Assembly (NCBI GenBank): GCA_900660155.1
Contig: CABFPE010000146.1
Span: 507,565-571,564, forward strand
Length of the DNA: 64,000 bases
From: Hofstenia miamia
Lineage: Eukaryota; Xenacoelomorpha; Acoela; Hofsteniidae
Direction of reading: 5' to 3'
Below are positions 35,141 through 48,400 of the stretch, piece after piece. The translations under genes were made by a program, and so were the position numbers. The notes beneath the pieces were generated by a model. It did no database searches. It was given only the letters and a program-made list of their open reading frames with translations, and was not told where the DNA came from. Each line of letters opens with the position of its first letter. Position 1 is the stretch's first letter.

Positions 35141-36244
35141 CAAGAGTCTTCACAATTGTTGTCTCCTCCACAGGAAAAAGCACAGAAGGTCTGCCAACGG
35201 CACCAGCATGGGCCTTGCTAAGTCCATTTTGTAAAGTGCTCTAATGACATTAAAAGTTTTGCTGGCTTTTCCTGGGACATTCCATTCTTTACTGCATTTA
35301 TGACTGCTTCCAAATCTTTTGGGTTGTATGCCTGATAGCGGCGTTTTCCCTGTCCTTTCTTGTATGTGCGAGGCAGCATTCTGAAAAAGATAAGCACATG
35401 AAACGAATTGAATAACGCAGTCTAATATATATACTAAGAATGTATAATTATTCAGAACGATATATTTGCCCTGAGTATTGCGCAACATTTAAATACCAAC
35501 CTTTGTGCTTTAACAACACACAACAAAGTACTGAAATTTCGGCATAACATACGGGAAGGTTTAATAAATTGAACCAAAGCGACCAGGGGACTTCCACTTC
35601 CATCCGAGAAGTTACCCGGGATTTTCTCTTCGTTTCATCATAATTTTAAATATCACTATATATTAAAGCAGTAACTACTCACCGAATATATGGACGAACA
35701 CTTCCGTATTCCAAAAAATCAATAATTTACTGCCAAATCTTGAATTTTATCGGTTGAAAATCATTACTCGTCTAGAGATAAACTTGTCGACAACGCGGAG
35801 GCCATAACAGGCTCGTTCGTAGGTTACATTAACAGTAATCAATTAAATAATCATTACTGTTCCAAATATGCAAATGAGATTGCATATTTTGCGAAAAATC
35901 CTTAAATAATTAATTAATAAGCATAATAAGCTTTAGTTTTCTATGAAAACTAAACTTTTGATTTGTTTACTAAATATAAAAAAATAAAAATCTAGATTTC
36001 AACAGAGCGCCATCTAATTTTAACCTGAATTGCAATAGTATGTTGCAGGGTGCCAAAGTTACTCTGCATGCCAAAGTTACCCCGTCTTACGGTACAAAAT
36101 TAGAATGAGTAAACAGTAGCATACAAATTATAGAAATAGTTTTGATAGTTACTTGCAATCTCGCAAGATCTGATGGAGATTTTTGATAATTTAAAAATTA
36201 GCCAATATAGGAACATCAAATGCAACAAAGAATCAACATAAATA

Positions 36245-36250
36245 TTTATT
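36245..36250 (-). terminator. poly(A) signal AATAAA of the TMED gene
   Basis: Minus-strand AATAAA about 97 bases past the stop codon at 36,347, in an AT-rich 3' UTR. It supports this exon as the terminal one. Confidence 0.65.
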
Positions 36251-36346
36251 CAACATTACAAATTGCATTCGCAAATCAACAAACCAATAAAAATATACAA
36301 TAAAAATTTGAATATTAGCTTTTCATTCAATAAGCTTATCTGCTTT

Positions 36347-36423
36347 TCAATACTTACTTCGGAAAAACGAACGTAAAATGTAAACCTGCAGCATTGAAAT
36401 AATGATCATCATTATGATTTGAG
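36347..36423 (-). CDS. TMED3/7-like: TMED-like exon 4 (membrane segment and cytosolic tail)
   Basis: After the acceptor TTGTTTAG the exon completes an Ala codon, then reads QIIMMIIISMLQVYILRSFF and RSKY-stop. This is a hydrophobic span followed by the FF motif typical of p24 tails. A GTAAGTATT sequence overlaps the last codons and could act as a donor for an alternative tail. The nearby AATAAA argues that the TGA at 36,347 is normally used. Confidence 0.88.
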
Positions 36424-39400
36424 CTAAACAACGAGTTTTTAATTTATTATCAGTGCAAAGACAATTCTAAAATATATATTTTACCAATACAATGGTGAAA
36501 AAAATAGATAAAAAATTTTTCAAAAAACTGGCCAGGCGTATAAAATATTGACCGTAACATTAGGCAGGAAATAAAAATGCCTGCAAAAAGCCTAGTTTAG
36601 TTGAAAGTAGAATAAGAAGACCATTTGTGGAATTGAAATAGTACAATTTCAGATTTCTGCAGCAAATCTAAAAGTGATCAAAACGTCGTAAGTATTAACT
36701 TCAAATTTGTGCACCGGACGACTGCAGACGTGCTAGAGATATAACTTGCAAACCTCATATGGATTTATGGGTTCTTTTGGCAAACTCAGATTTGTAGTTA
36801 ACTGCTAAAATGTCAGATTAATTACAACTAGAAAAATACAAATAAAAAATATTTAATTACAATTATGTGTCATAAATAGCAGATAATCGCCTAAACTCTT
36901 ACACAAAAAATGTTAAATATCTCAAATTTTTAGTAATAATGCTCTCAACTAATTGATTACAAAATATCTTGACAAAGTTTTTTGCAATATAAATCTTATT
37001 TAGTAAATTTGTGGTTTTTTTACGAGTGTAGTCATTTTGTCAAACATGACGTGAATGAAAATCATTTTTATCATAGCTATGGCAAAGAAAAAAGGAAGCA
37101 TTGAAAAAAAATTTTAAATTTCTATCAAAGTAATTAACAAAAAGAAGTTGAAAAGAATACGACATTATCAATGTGACGGTGCACCTAAAACAAGTATTTA
37201 CAGTATTCTAAGCATTTATTAAAAGAGAAAAGGCTTGGAAGCTTTCGTCCGTAAAAATTATGACAAAAAAGTCAAATGGCTTGAAAAAGAATGAAACAAC
37301 CAAATCAATTGAACACTCGTGCAATTGCTCGAACATTTAGGTGAAAAAAGAAATTTATACTAACGAGTGTCTCAAAAGACTCTTATTGTGCCAACCACCA
37401 TTCTGTTACTTAGTCGTTTTTCCCAGAAATAGTGAGTTCACATTAGGCTCTAACCAAAACAATATCAATTATACAGATTTAATACATTGTAGTCGCATCG
37501 AAAATTTGTTTGACCAGCTAAGCCTCAAAGATTTAAATGCTGTACAATGAAAATGTTGATTAGTTACTAAAACTGCCAAATATTATGCAAGGGACTATAT
37601 TGGTATTTACATTAACTGTAAAGTATTCTTTGATAGATAAGGCACCCACAAAGGAAAGACTTTGAGTAACAAAGCTGGAAAGAGTTGACAGAAGTGAATA
37701 CTCTACAGTTTGAAATCTACTCCTATCATTCGCGACGGAAATGAGAAGCAGAGAGTGCACTTGCTCATCTAAAGTCAACCATTCAGAAAGAACCTCCTTA
37801 AATATAAAATTGAAACAGTAAATTCGCCCCACTCACTGTCTCCTATGACTGAATCATTGAACATCCTAAATGCTCATTACAACCATATTCTTCGCTATAT
37901 ATAGGGTCTCAGAAAATCCATCTAGATTTTTTAATTGGCTCTTAGCCAACAAAGCAATGTGAATAATCTACACAAATTCCACTCACATTCTATTGCAATT
38001 TAAATATTTGCAACTCCAATTATGATGCTTTTAAAAATGTGCATTTCGAGCAGTCTGATTAAGCACTTTATTTGTCAATTCTGTATTCAAACATGGGCGC
38101 CGGTACATCGTGACAAGACAAGACAAATACCCACCTCTGCATTAAATATATTTGTTGGCCTTATATAATTAAAGTCACAAAACATGATAAAATAAGTATA
38201 ATTTACACCAAAATAGTAAAATTAAGTTGTTTTCGACTTGGGTAGTTCAAATGTTAATTTTGTTAATAGTTATATTCTGTGTGTAAATCTCACATGTGCG
38301 AAATTGGAAACGAAAAAGGTGCAGTGCAAAGAACATGATAAAAAATATTTCCAATATATAGACAAATTGTGAATTTAGTCATGCACCCCAAATAGGCTGT
38401 TGCAAGCATTACTAGAAAAAATTTTCGAATAAACGTTTTTCTAACAAATAAGAAACATTTTTCTAAAAGATGATGATCGTCTTTCGAAACGATTTGCGAA
38501 ACGTATTCAAAAACAGCTTATGTAATTTTAGAGAAGTCAACAAATTTGGAATTACGTATGTAAAAAAGGTATAATGGGACAATTTCATAAATGAAAGTAA
38601 ACTTCCTCTCTAAGAAATATATTATTGTTACAAGAAATAGTTTACTGCTTTCAAATTGACAAAAGATAATTTGATTGATAGGGCAAAGTTTACAAGAGGC
38701 ACACGACAATAAACAAACTTAAAATGTAACTGCAAGCAATAATACGGTCACTACAGTATTCAAATCTAGTCTCTCGTAAAATAAAACGTAAAATGGCAGA
38801 AACAGCCAACTTTAAAAAAATGTATTACAATTGAATAAATATATTATGACATACCAAGTGACCAAACAAAAACTCGAAAATGTAAAAATTCTGCAAATCT
38901 TCGACCTTTGCTCTCACGAAGACGGAATGAAGTTTGTTCACCAGCAATGGAATTTAGAGAGTCATGAATGGAACTTGACAGTGATTCGATCTAATTAAAC
39001 AAAAAATCAGTCCGTGTTGAATTTAAAAGGAATAATACAGAAATGATTCAAACAAACTATTATTTAAATGGTTTATATGGTTACCACAGCAACTGACACA
39101 ATACATTCTAGTTAAAAGTGCTAAATTAGGGTTTGTAAAATCTAATGGAAAGGGTACTCAACATTCTATATGTAAAATTTATAATGTGTCCAACGAACAA
39201 AGTATATATTTTATATGAACCTACTTTTTTGAATTTCAACCACAACAAAGATACCATAAAAACTCGCACAAACTAACCTAGACCAAAATGTTATAAACCT
39301 TCCGAAAATGTATCAATACGGAGAGATTCTTGCAGATTTGTTAAATTCAAAATATTGACAGAAGGATGCTCTAATTTCTTCAAACTTGACCCACTCAGCC

Positions 39401-42400
39401 CAGTATTTAAAGAAATAGATTCATGCAAAAGTTACCACAATCCTGTTAGCTAATATCAGAGTTAATAATGTAATTCGTCTTTATGGTGACTAACTTTGAT
39501 TATTCTTAATAAAAAAATTATTAAGGTTAGTATTGAATGAATTTCTGACTAATTTTTTTTCAAGGTAAACTCCATAATAGTAAGAACTGTTCTTAGTATT
39601 TCACTATCTAATCTAAGATGACAAAAACACGCAGCATTATTTTAAGTTAATTACACAAACTTAAGATAATTACCTGAGAATACATTCCTAAATCTGGAAG
39701 TTAAAAATAGTCTACTGTTAAAAAATGTAACTCCCATTTACTAAAATAATGCTCACATAAGTTAACTGAAGAACATTCTCGTCGTCTTTAGCCACTTCAG
39801 TAACCTCGGCATCCACTCCCAAATAAAAATATACTAGTTTATTCGAAAATGTAGAAAACTCATTTCCAAAGCAAAACGAATGTCTTCCGGACGTTAGAAC
39901 TTCGAAATTGTAGGTGTTAGTTGTAGTCTTCGTAAACGATACGATAACTCTATCGTGATTTGTAATTGTGAAGTCGATATCATTGTTACCGCCAGAAAGT
40001 ACCTAAAATTGATTTGGGGAATAGATAAACAATGGTATAGAGATATATAAGCTAAATTCCAAATTGTAGATAATCATAGTTTTAAAGGGAAATATTGTTT
40101 TCTGGATTGGTTAATGAAGCACGTGTAAGATTCCAAAATATTTTTAAATTGGAGTTGTTGAATATTGGAGAGCTTTTAATAATTGTTAGTAAGCATCGAG
40201 AAGTTTATGATAATCATAATCACATTTAAGAGATTAATCATTTTAAACTTCTTAATTTCTATAAATTCACACTCGTATAGCATTGACCTAATTCACATAC
40301 ACCGCAACCTTTTGTCATTATGGCAATTACGCTTTTGATATGGTACATTTACTCCATACGAATTGCATTTTTATGAATCACGAGTCATAACACAAGTTAT
40401 ACAAGAGTTTGTGATGTGCCGCATTGTGGCCGATAATTGAAACCCCGCTAATCAAATTCTTATTTGACACCAATTGTATATCAATACTATGCGCCATAGA
40501 GTACAGTAGATACGAAAAACGATAACTATGAATGAAATGCAACTATAATCAAGAAAATGGGAAGAGGCTAATAAACTTGTCTAATCATGGCAATGATTAA
40601 AGATCCTGGCTGAGAAATTATGGATATTTTATAAACGGTCTAAACATGAGCAACTAATGACTTTATATTGGATTTGCACACTAGTTCATAAAATACATAT
40701 AGGCAGTGTGCTCATTACTGGCAGCAAGGGTAACCACTTTACACTTCATAGCTATTCTGCAAAGGATGGAATTTCAAAATTATGAAAAAGTGTGGATGGA
40801 AAAATTACTCAGACTTCATTAGCAACGTTTATACACTCATGTTTTAAAAGTTTATTAAAAATAAGCATTGTGTTTGGCAACATGTCGATGGATTATATTA
40901 GTAATATAAAACAAATTTTCTTTATCAATTATTAACATTAACTCAATTTTGTGCTAATTTTGACATGCTATCAGTATGCTGGATTTTCTAAACGGTACAA
41001 ATTGTCAAAATTTTCTCTACATTTGGATGAAATCAATAAAAAATACAATGTTATAGTCGCATCATGGAAATCCTAGAATGAAATAATTCACGTTATACTG
41101 TATGTATGTCCCGTCCGCTGTTAATCAATATAAAAATCGAATTTATATGCCTTATTCAGGTACTCGGAATGTTAAAAACCCGAACTCAAAGGAGCTCGCA
41201 ATACTCGATCGGAAAAACTCGGAAGAGAAATCATCGATCGAACATCCCGTTAAAATCGAAATATTTTAATATTTAAAATTCTTTATTAATCGCAAATAAT
41301 TAGCTTTTAGTTTACAGAACTCGCAATAATTGTAAAATAAATATTATTATATTTTAAAAAACTCGGAATTAGAAAAACTCGAATTTTTTCAAAAAATACT
41401 CGAAATCGTAAGTGAAAGGCAAAAATACGAATTCGGACCGAGTAACTCGAATTCGACTAGAAAACCCTGGCCTTATTTAACAGTGAAGAAATAGTTCGAT
41501 ACTTACATCACATTATAAGCAATAACTTTAACAATTTCTAGGCTTTTCGCCAAAAAAGTCAAAATGGGTATTTTCGAAATTGTTAAAAAATGTCGAAATT
41601 AGTACAACCACAAAACTGCTCTATTTATTCATTATCGAAGATCCTTTAAACTTCCTATATGATTGTATTTCTAATAGCTGCTCAACTTTCATTAATGGAA
41701 ATTATAAATAGGGCAGCATTTTTGACACCGGTATTTGTTTTCCCGTTCATAATAGGTACAACCCGCTAGTTTTGATAGTACAGTGTTTTAATATAAAACA
41801 TCACGAACCTAATTATCCTTATAAATGCAAAAATGAAATATATATTCATGGCGTAAAGAGGGTCATAAAAACATTGAATTTTATCGAAAAATTGGTTGAG
41901 TAATATGCATGATAATGTCATTAACAATTACTACAATATAGCTATTTCAAATTTGAAAGGAAAATGCTTTCTACAAAATTAAAGATTTTCTGAAAAATTT
42001 AGAACCTTCTGAATACTATCACCAGTGATTTTTTCCGCCCAGAGGCACGTAATAAAATGTGTGCCATTACGGCATACGTTCCGATTACTCATAAGGGACA
42101 CATTTTGTTCACTAAAAAATTAGTGTCTTTCTCTATTTTCTTTACCATTATAAAATTAAAATTTGTTTCACATAGTCTCTCGTCTAGAGTATAAAACTGG
42201 ATCAAAACCGGTGATGGTCTATACGAATGACATACAATACTACATGAAATTATGATCAAATAAAGAAGAGAAATATTAATTGTTAAAATAAAAAAATATT
42301 AAATAAACATTTTCTTGTATTTCAAAGCCGCAAAACTATAAATAATTTCGGTAAAATGTATACTATCGAGGATATCACTGTGTACACTTAGTAATGTCAA

Positions 42401-45400
42401 ATCAAAGAAATGAGCTATACTGGCTTTTGTGTAGTTAAAAATCAACTTCAATTTGCTGAAACTTCCCTCGCAATATATAATGCAGGTTTTTTATAGTTAT
42501 CAATGCAACAATTAACTATCAATGTTTCCGAAATTGACATTTCAACATCCTCAATATTTGCTGAAATGGTAAGGTACAGCCTCGAATTGACATATCTCTA
42601 AGAAAAAACTTGTGCAGATAGCGTCTAATGGCACTCCCCACTGGTGACAACCCTTCAAAAGAACCACACACCGACGACCAATAGTCGCCACACAATAGTT
42701 TAAGGAAATTTTGATATACCAATGTAGATTAGTATCTAACAAGTAACGAAAATTACGCGATGAACCATACCATTTAAATAAAATACGCTTCATCAGAAAA
42801 TGTGGGGATGAGACGGGGAACTGGCTTTGGGCCTTAATTCGTTTTCAGCAAAATCCTTACAAGAAACCTAATTCTCTTTGTGGAGATGTTGGACATTCAT
42901 CATTTTGTAAGGGCGCCATTTCTCCGCCAACATGTTCTGGACCGATCCATAGCTGAAACCACTTGATTTAGCAGTACAGGAGTCGTAAACTGTGCGAACT
43001 GTCACTGAATATTCGTAACAATTTGAATGTTATATTTGAAAATGAAAGATTTTTGACGAATTCTTTCCATGAAAACATCATTAGTGCCAGCAAAATTTTG
43101 GGCACTGAATGATTTAGCTGGTGGTACCCTTCCAAAAAAATAGTTGCGGAAATCAACAATAGATATTGAAAAGGAGAGAAAGAAACCATTTAATCAGACC
43201 ATATTTTAACATTATAATAAACGTTTCTACAAAATTGTGTACCTCGGCACTGAAAAGGTTAACACAGTATGTCATTTTTTGACACAATTTTTGGTGCATT
43301 TGAAGGCGATTAATTGATTTCACACCCTGCTCTGCATCGGCTTTGAACAATGACAACTTTTAATAGAAATGCTAATTGTTAGCACACATTGTCCTGAAAT
43401 TTGAATGGTCACACATGCGTAGTAAGAATGTTGTTACATTTAAAAATTAAGAATTAGAATTGATACACTGTATTTATAAAATTCTATTTTTATATATAAA
43501 AAGTTGAATTGTTTATCTTTCATACGACACTACATTAGACAATCACATCCATTAGGGTGTATAAAGATTTTTACAATTTGTGCTTGGGTCAACGGAGGCA
43601 TCAGCTTGATGGCTTTACGAACTCCAGTATTAAGGAATATCACATGTGCTATATTTGTTACGAAAATCTAAAAGATTTTTGAATATTTAAACATCACAAC
43701 ACGCATTACAGCCATAATCCAAAATTTATTAATAAAATGGAATCAACTAATGCAAAGATTGTATAAATTCTATCAGAAAATGCCCCAAACAAGCAAATGG
43801 CTTGAAGGAAGAAGAAATCCATTTGGAAATTGGACAGATTTGTGTAACAATTAGGTGAGAAAGACTCGAACAATAGAATGCAGAAGCAGTAATATATCAT
43901 GTTAAGCGCATTAGATTAACCAAAGTGCCTCTATAACAGCTTCTTATCATTCGATAAATGTTCCAGCATCAAATGGGTACTGAAAAATAATAAAAAATGG
44001 GCTAAAGTATATTATCAAAACGGGTGTAAACTTATAATTCATTTAAAAGATGTGATAAGAATATTAGTCAAACATGGAACAAAATTTGCAAAGGGCTCAT
44101 TAAAAAGAAAATACCGACTAAGTAAATAAACTTGCTTATTATATCAAAACAGTCAAGATTAAATGACTTTAAAAAACTGTTGGAAACAGGGGTGCTTTGC
44201 TATCATTTGAGGTAGAGGGCAATAATATGACTGTAGAAGTTATTTTATACCTTCTCAAAATTATGGAAATGTTATACTATGTAATTAAGCCTGTTTATTA
44301 TACAGTTTAATTAGGTTGTTTCATATATGGATGGACGGAGTCGCCGTGGCGGCTCAGTGACTGAAGCGAAAGAGAACTGTTCGAAGTGCAAGAAGAGGAC
44401 CGGGAAAAACTGGATACAATGCGACAAGTGTCACGTCTGGCAACACGCTGAGTGCAACAACATCACGAAAGATGAATTTATCGTCATTTCAAAGTTTGAC
44501 AATCTAGTTTGGTTTTGCAATGAGTGTTTATCTAGTCGGGAGACTTCGGATTTTGGCAGTGCTCAATTGAAGGAAGTCCAAGACGAAGTTAAAGCATTTG
44601 AGAAGAAACTTGATTGGGCGTTTACTAATTTGGCGCAGCAACTTAAAGTCATGCAAACAGTAAGACCTGAGCAGCCTTTGGGCATCAGAATTCAGAATAT
44701 CCCAGAGATCAAGGAACCAAATACCAGATCCGAGAAGCTTGATAATGACCTAGCGAAAGCCAATGAAATAATCGAGCATGTGATTGGAGAGAAAGTAAGC
44801 ATATCAGATTGCTTCCGAGTTGGAAAATTCAATGAAAGAAGACCCAGGCCCTTAATTGTTCGTTTCAACAGCGTGTGGACTATCCGAAAAATCCTTTCGA
44901 GATCCTATTGTCTTAAACACTTCAAAGAAACTGTTTACCTTTCAAAGGAACTGACCAGAGAGGAAATGAATATTGAGCGCACTTTATTGAAGAAACGATA
45001 TGAGATGATAGCTAACGGGACGCCGAGAGCATCAGTGAAAATAAGAAACCTCAAGTTGTTCGTCGATGGACAAGAAGTAAACACATCCTGTTGACTAGAT
45101 GAAAGAATCCGATTCATGCTGCTCAATGCCAGATCCTTGAAAAAACCTAATGCTGTCTATCACCTGTCTGCTGATATAACTAGTCAATCCTTGAAAGCCT
45201 GCTTTATAACAGAAACATGGCTTACCAATGAAATTGATGACAGTTTTGTTGCTATCGTGAACTTTAAACTGTTTCGACACGACCGATCCAATTTAAATAG
45301 CAGTAAAAATGTTGGTGGAGGGGTCTGTGCCTTTATTCATCAATCCTTAGAATGTAATCAATTATATCCGCAAGGTTTTGAGTCCTTCGAGGTGCTGTGG

Positions 45401-48400
45401 CTAGAACTGCTTGTCAATTACACCAAATATCTTATATGCTGTCTATACTACCCTCCTAACACTTCAGTAATGAACGAAGTTTCCGACCACATCGTGAAGT
45501 CTGTTGAAAGTTTTATGCGTACCAATCGATTCGACAATTTTATTCTTTGTGGCGATTTTAATGAATTCAATCCGGAGCGTTTAATTGCCGACTGTGGTTT
45601 AATTCAACTTAATTATGATCCGACTCATGGAAGTAAGACTTTAGATTTGGTTTATATGACTTACCAATCGGCTGAAAATATCTGCACTTATCAATCCGTA
45701 GTTTGCACCGACCATAAAGGTGTCATATGGAGTGTACCCGGCTCTAGTAACAAGAAAAGAGTTTGTCGTTTCCGTGATCAACGTGAAAAGTATCGTGAGC
45801 TTTTTGTGAATAACATTTCAAAATTCAATTTCGCCCCTATTTACTGGTCGACAAATGTTGATGAAGCAGTACAGCAATTAGAGGATATAGTTTTTGCCGT
45901 GTATGAGGCATCTTGCCCGCTTAGACAGGTTGTTCTTCATGAAAAAGATCCTGTGTATATTACTCCAGTAGTGAAAATCCTTCTCAAGAAAAAGAACAGA
46001 CTCATGAGAAAGAATCGTTTTTCTGATGCGAAACAAATTGACGTCGAAATTCGAAATCGGATTAAACAGAATAGCAGAGACAATGGGAAGATTGGAAGCA
46101 GAATGTGGTGGCAGAATGTTATGAGCTACATGTCAGGTCAGGCCAAGACCGAGTGTGCTTTTTCAGCCGAGCAGCTAAACGAGTATTTCAACTCTTTCTC
46201 ATGTGAAGGAGAAAGTATTAATATTCCAGATGATCTGCCTTCCTCACATTCTCCTTTTTTCACTGCTGATGAGGTTTATCGGTATCTTGTTCGGGTCAAA
46301 AAGACTGCAAACGAAAACATGGGCTTGCCTTACTGGATTGCCAAGTACGCTGCGCCATTTCTTGCTCAACCTCTGTGTTCTATCTTTAATTTATCCATCG
46401 CAAATAGCCAATGCCCATCAAAGTGGAAAATTTCCCAAATTATTCCGATACCGAAGATTACTAAGCCCAGTGAACATAAAACATCACACCCTGTTTCGAT
46501 TACTCCAGTTTTTTCCAGAGTATTTGAACGTATGGTTTACGATAAATTTGTTTGCAGAACTTATCAATCAACCCTTAACCATGGCCAATTCGGGTTCAGG
46601 AAATGCAGTTCAACGAGTTGTGCGCTCATCAAAATCCTTCATGACATTCAACTTTGTCGCCACACGAGTAATTATTGTAGGATCATTGCCCTGGATATGA
46701 CTAAAGCCTTCGACACGATCAGCCACAAATCTATCTCTGATGGTTTTATGTCCTTGTCGCCCATGGTTGATTCCAATATTATCAAATGGTACCTGGATTT
46801 TATCTCGAATCGTCACCATTATACCTTCATTAATGGTATTTCATCTGGTTTACTCCCATCAAAGTGTGGAGTGCCGCAGGGTACTATAAGTGGCCCGATT
46901 TTGTTTAATATGTCCATTGACGACACTTTCCGGATACCCATAGACGTCGCTCACGCCAGCCTTTCAGGATTTGCAGATGATCTCACATCGGTCATCTCGG
47001 GTAGTTATAAATCCGGTGACGTGGCTTTTATGGTCGTCAATACTCTGGATAATCATTTCTCATCGAAGAACCTTAAGTTCAACAGCTCTAAAAGTCAAGA
47101 AATGACAATCAATTTTGGGAGACAGTTTGTACCTGAATTACCTAACATATCACGCTCACATTCCATTAAAATCCTTGGTGTTACTCTGGATGACAATCTG
47201 ACTTTTGCTGCCCATATTGAGACCATTATTAAAAAGGCCAACAGTAAGATATACCTTATTCTCAAGCTCAAACGCCTAGGATTCTCAGGTAAAGAACTGG
47301 CACATTTATATTCATCTATAGTGCTTCCACAACTTACATATTGCTGCACAGTCTGGAGAGGAGCTGCAGATATGCATCTTAATAGAATTGATTCAGTTCA
47401 GAAACGAGCTAAAAACTATGGCATCATCGATAAATTCACTCCAATCAAAACAATAATACATGATTATGACAAGAAATTGCTCCAAAGTATTGCAGGTAAT
47501 AAAGAACACGCGCTCCGACATTTGCTTCCGGAACGCCAATCCTACTGCCAAAGACTCAGAACAAGAATGCCACCCGTACCAATGACGAAATACGAAAAGG
47601 AACTCACCCTGTTTCCCTACCGACTGCTTAGAACTATGAAACAATGATCCACCACTTCCTTGAATGGATGTTTATCTATTCTTAAATAAAAGTTTTTCTT
47701 TCTTTCTTTCTTTCTTTCTTAAGCATAGATGATGACAAGATTGTGATGTTAATTTCAGAAAGGCTGTACTGGTATGGTATTTCTCATACCCTCATCCATC
47801 CATACGAAGTTTATGAGTACCCTTACTGGTTTCAACTGTAACAGATTTGCCGATACCTTTACCTTCAATTTACAACAACTAACCATAACACACAACAAAA
47901 ACTATAGAAAATTAAAAATTAGTTATTCACCATTTGATTGAATAGAGATCCAAGACGTTAAATATTGTGAATCAAAGTCTGTTTGCTGTCGGGTTCATGC
48001 AGTTGCTACTCTGATTAGGTCGATGGGGGTCCATGCTAAGCCCATATTGTCACTCTATTAACGATGTTGGTAAGAGTAATAGAATAGATATCCTCGCATT
48101 AGGAATCCAGGACAGACGTACCGACTATGATATGATACCAAATTATTCATACCATAATTGTATGGTGGAAAAAATTTATTGCCATAATCAAAAACCATAA
48201 ATATATTTTCAAGAAAATTTTGAAATTTATTAACACAGATCTTTCATTAAAACTAGTTGAATAAGTAAATATTTATTTTACATATTAGTTTGAACAAAAT
48301 TTTTTTAAATAATGATATATATATATATGTAAAATAGATTAAAAATATTGAATACATCGTTATTATAAATGACAATACCTGGAAATCTACTTCAACAGCT

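Larger units (their letters stand above)
33098..35379 (-). pseudogene. pogo/Tigger transposase with C-terminal zinc finger
   Basis: A DDE-superfamily transposase that would mobilise the surrounding element. I start it at the ATG at 35,377-35,379 (MLPRTYKKGQGKRRYQAYN), which sits right behind a good acceptor TTATCTTTTTCAG. It could therefore be preceded by a 5' UTR intron. The Psq-type HTH region carries one frame change near 35,225. Next come the DNA-binding region (PLTPMDVKLLIKSYLDRRGR) and the core: FNFDETNI (first Asp), LLIGDNLASH (second Asp) and LTQPLDVAVF (third Asp). The C-terminus has a Cys-rich PHD-like finger near 33,110-33,260 (CSEC...WIQCVCF...CCPSC). Assembly duplicates 720 bases of the core (33,692-34,411 and 34,413-35,140). 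The downstream copy has an 8-base deletion near 34,262. As it stands the frame is broken; the underlying gene may be close to intact. Confidence 0.85.
32417..36092 (-). mobile_element. pogo/Tigger DNA transposon with perfect 26-bp terminal repeats
   Basis: Bases 32,417-32,442 and 36,067-36,092 are perfect inverted repeats (CCGTAAGACGGGGTAACTTT...), each bounded by TA, the pogo/Tigger target duplication. Partial copies of the end lie just inside: GGGGTAACTTTGGCATG at 32,617-32,634 and TGCCAAAGTTAC at 36,051-36,062. The transposase gene is on the minus strand. As assembled the element is 3.68 kb, but it contains a 720-base direct duplication with a single N at the joint. The true length is therefore probably about 2.95 kb. 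Perfect ends suggest recent movement. It lies about 150 bases downstream of the TMED poly(A) signal. Confidence 0.9.
44291..47720 (+). mobile_element. LINE retrotransposon with two intact ORFs
   Basis: A non-LTR retrotransposon in antisense orientation inside TMED intron 1. It has ORF1 (44,327-45,094), a 21-base spacer, ORF2 (45,116-47,647), AATAAA near 47,684 and a (TTTC)n tail at about 47,693-47,720. The 6-base word TTAAGC lies at 44,285-44,290 and again at the tail end (about 47,719-47,724), so the insertion may begin at 44,291. A longer 5' UTR cannot be excluded. The APE endonuclease, the RT type and the PHD-bearing ORF1 place it in the CR1/L2/Jockey group; the exact clade is unresolved. 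It is richer in CG than its surroundings, consistent with youth. Confidence 0.88.

Noticed and set aside
37341-37832. Two facing frames in TMED intron 3
   Set aside because: No family features; the plus-strand HTH-like wording upstream is too weak to call a transposase.
43153-43356. Minus-strand frame resembling a hAT dimerisation motif
   Set aside because: Only a handful of residues fit (DAEQGV...RLQ); could be chance.
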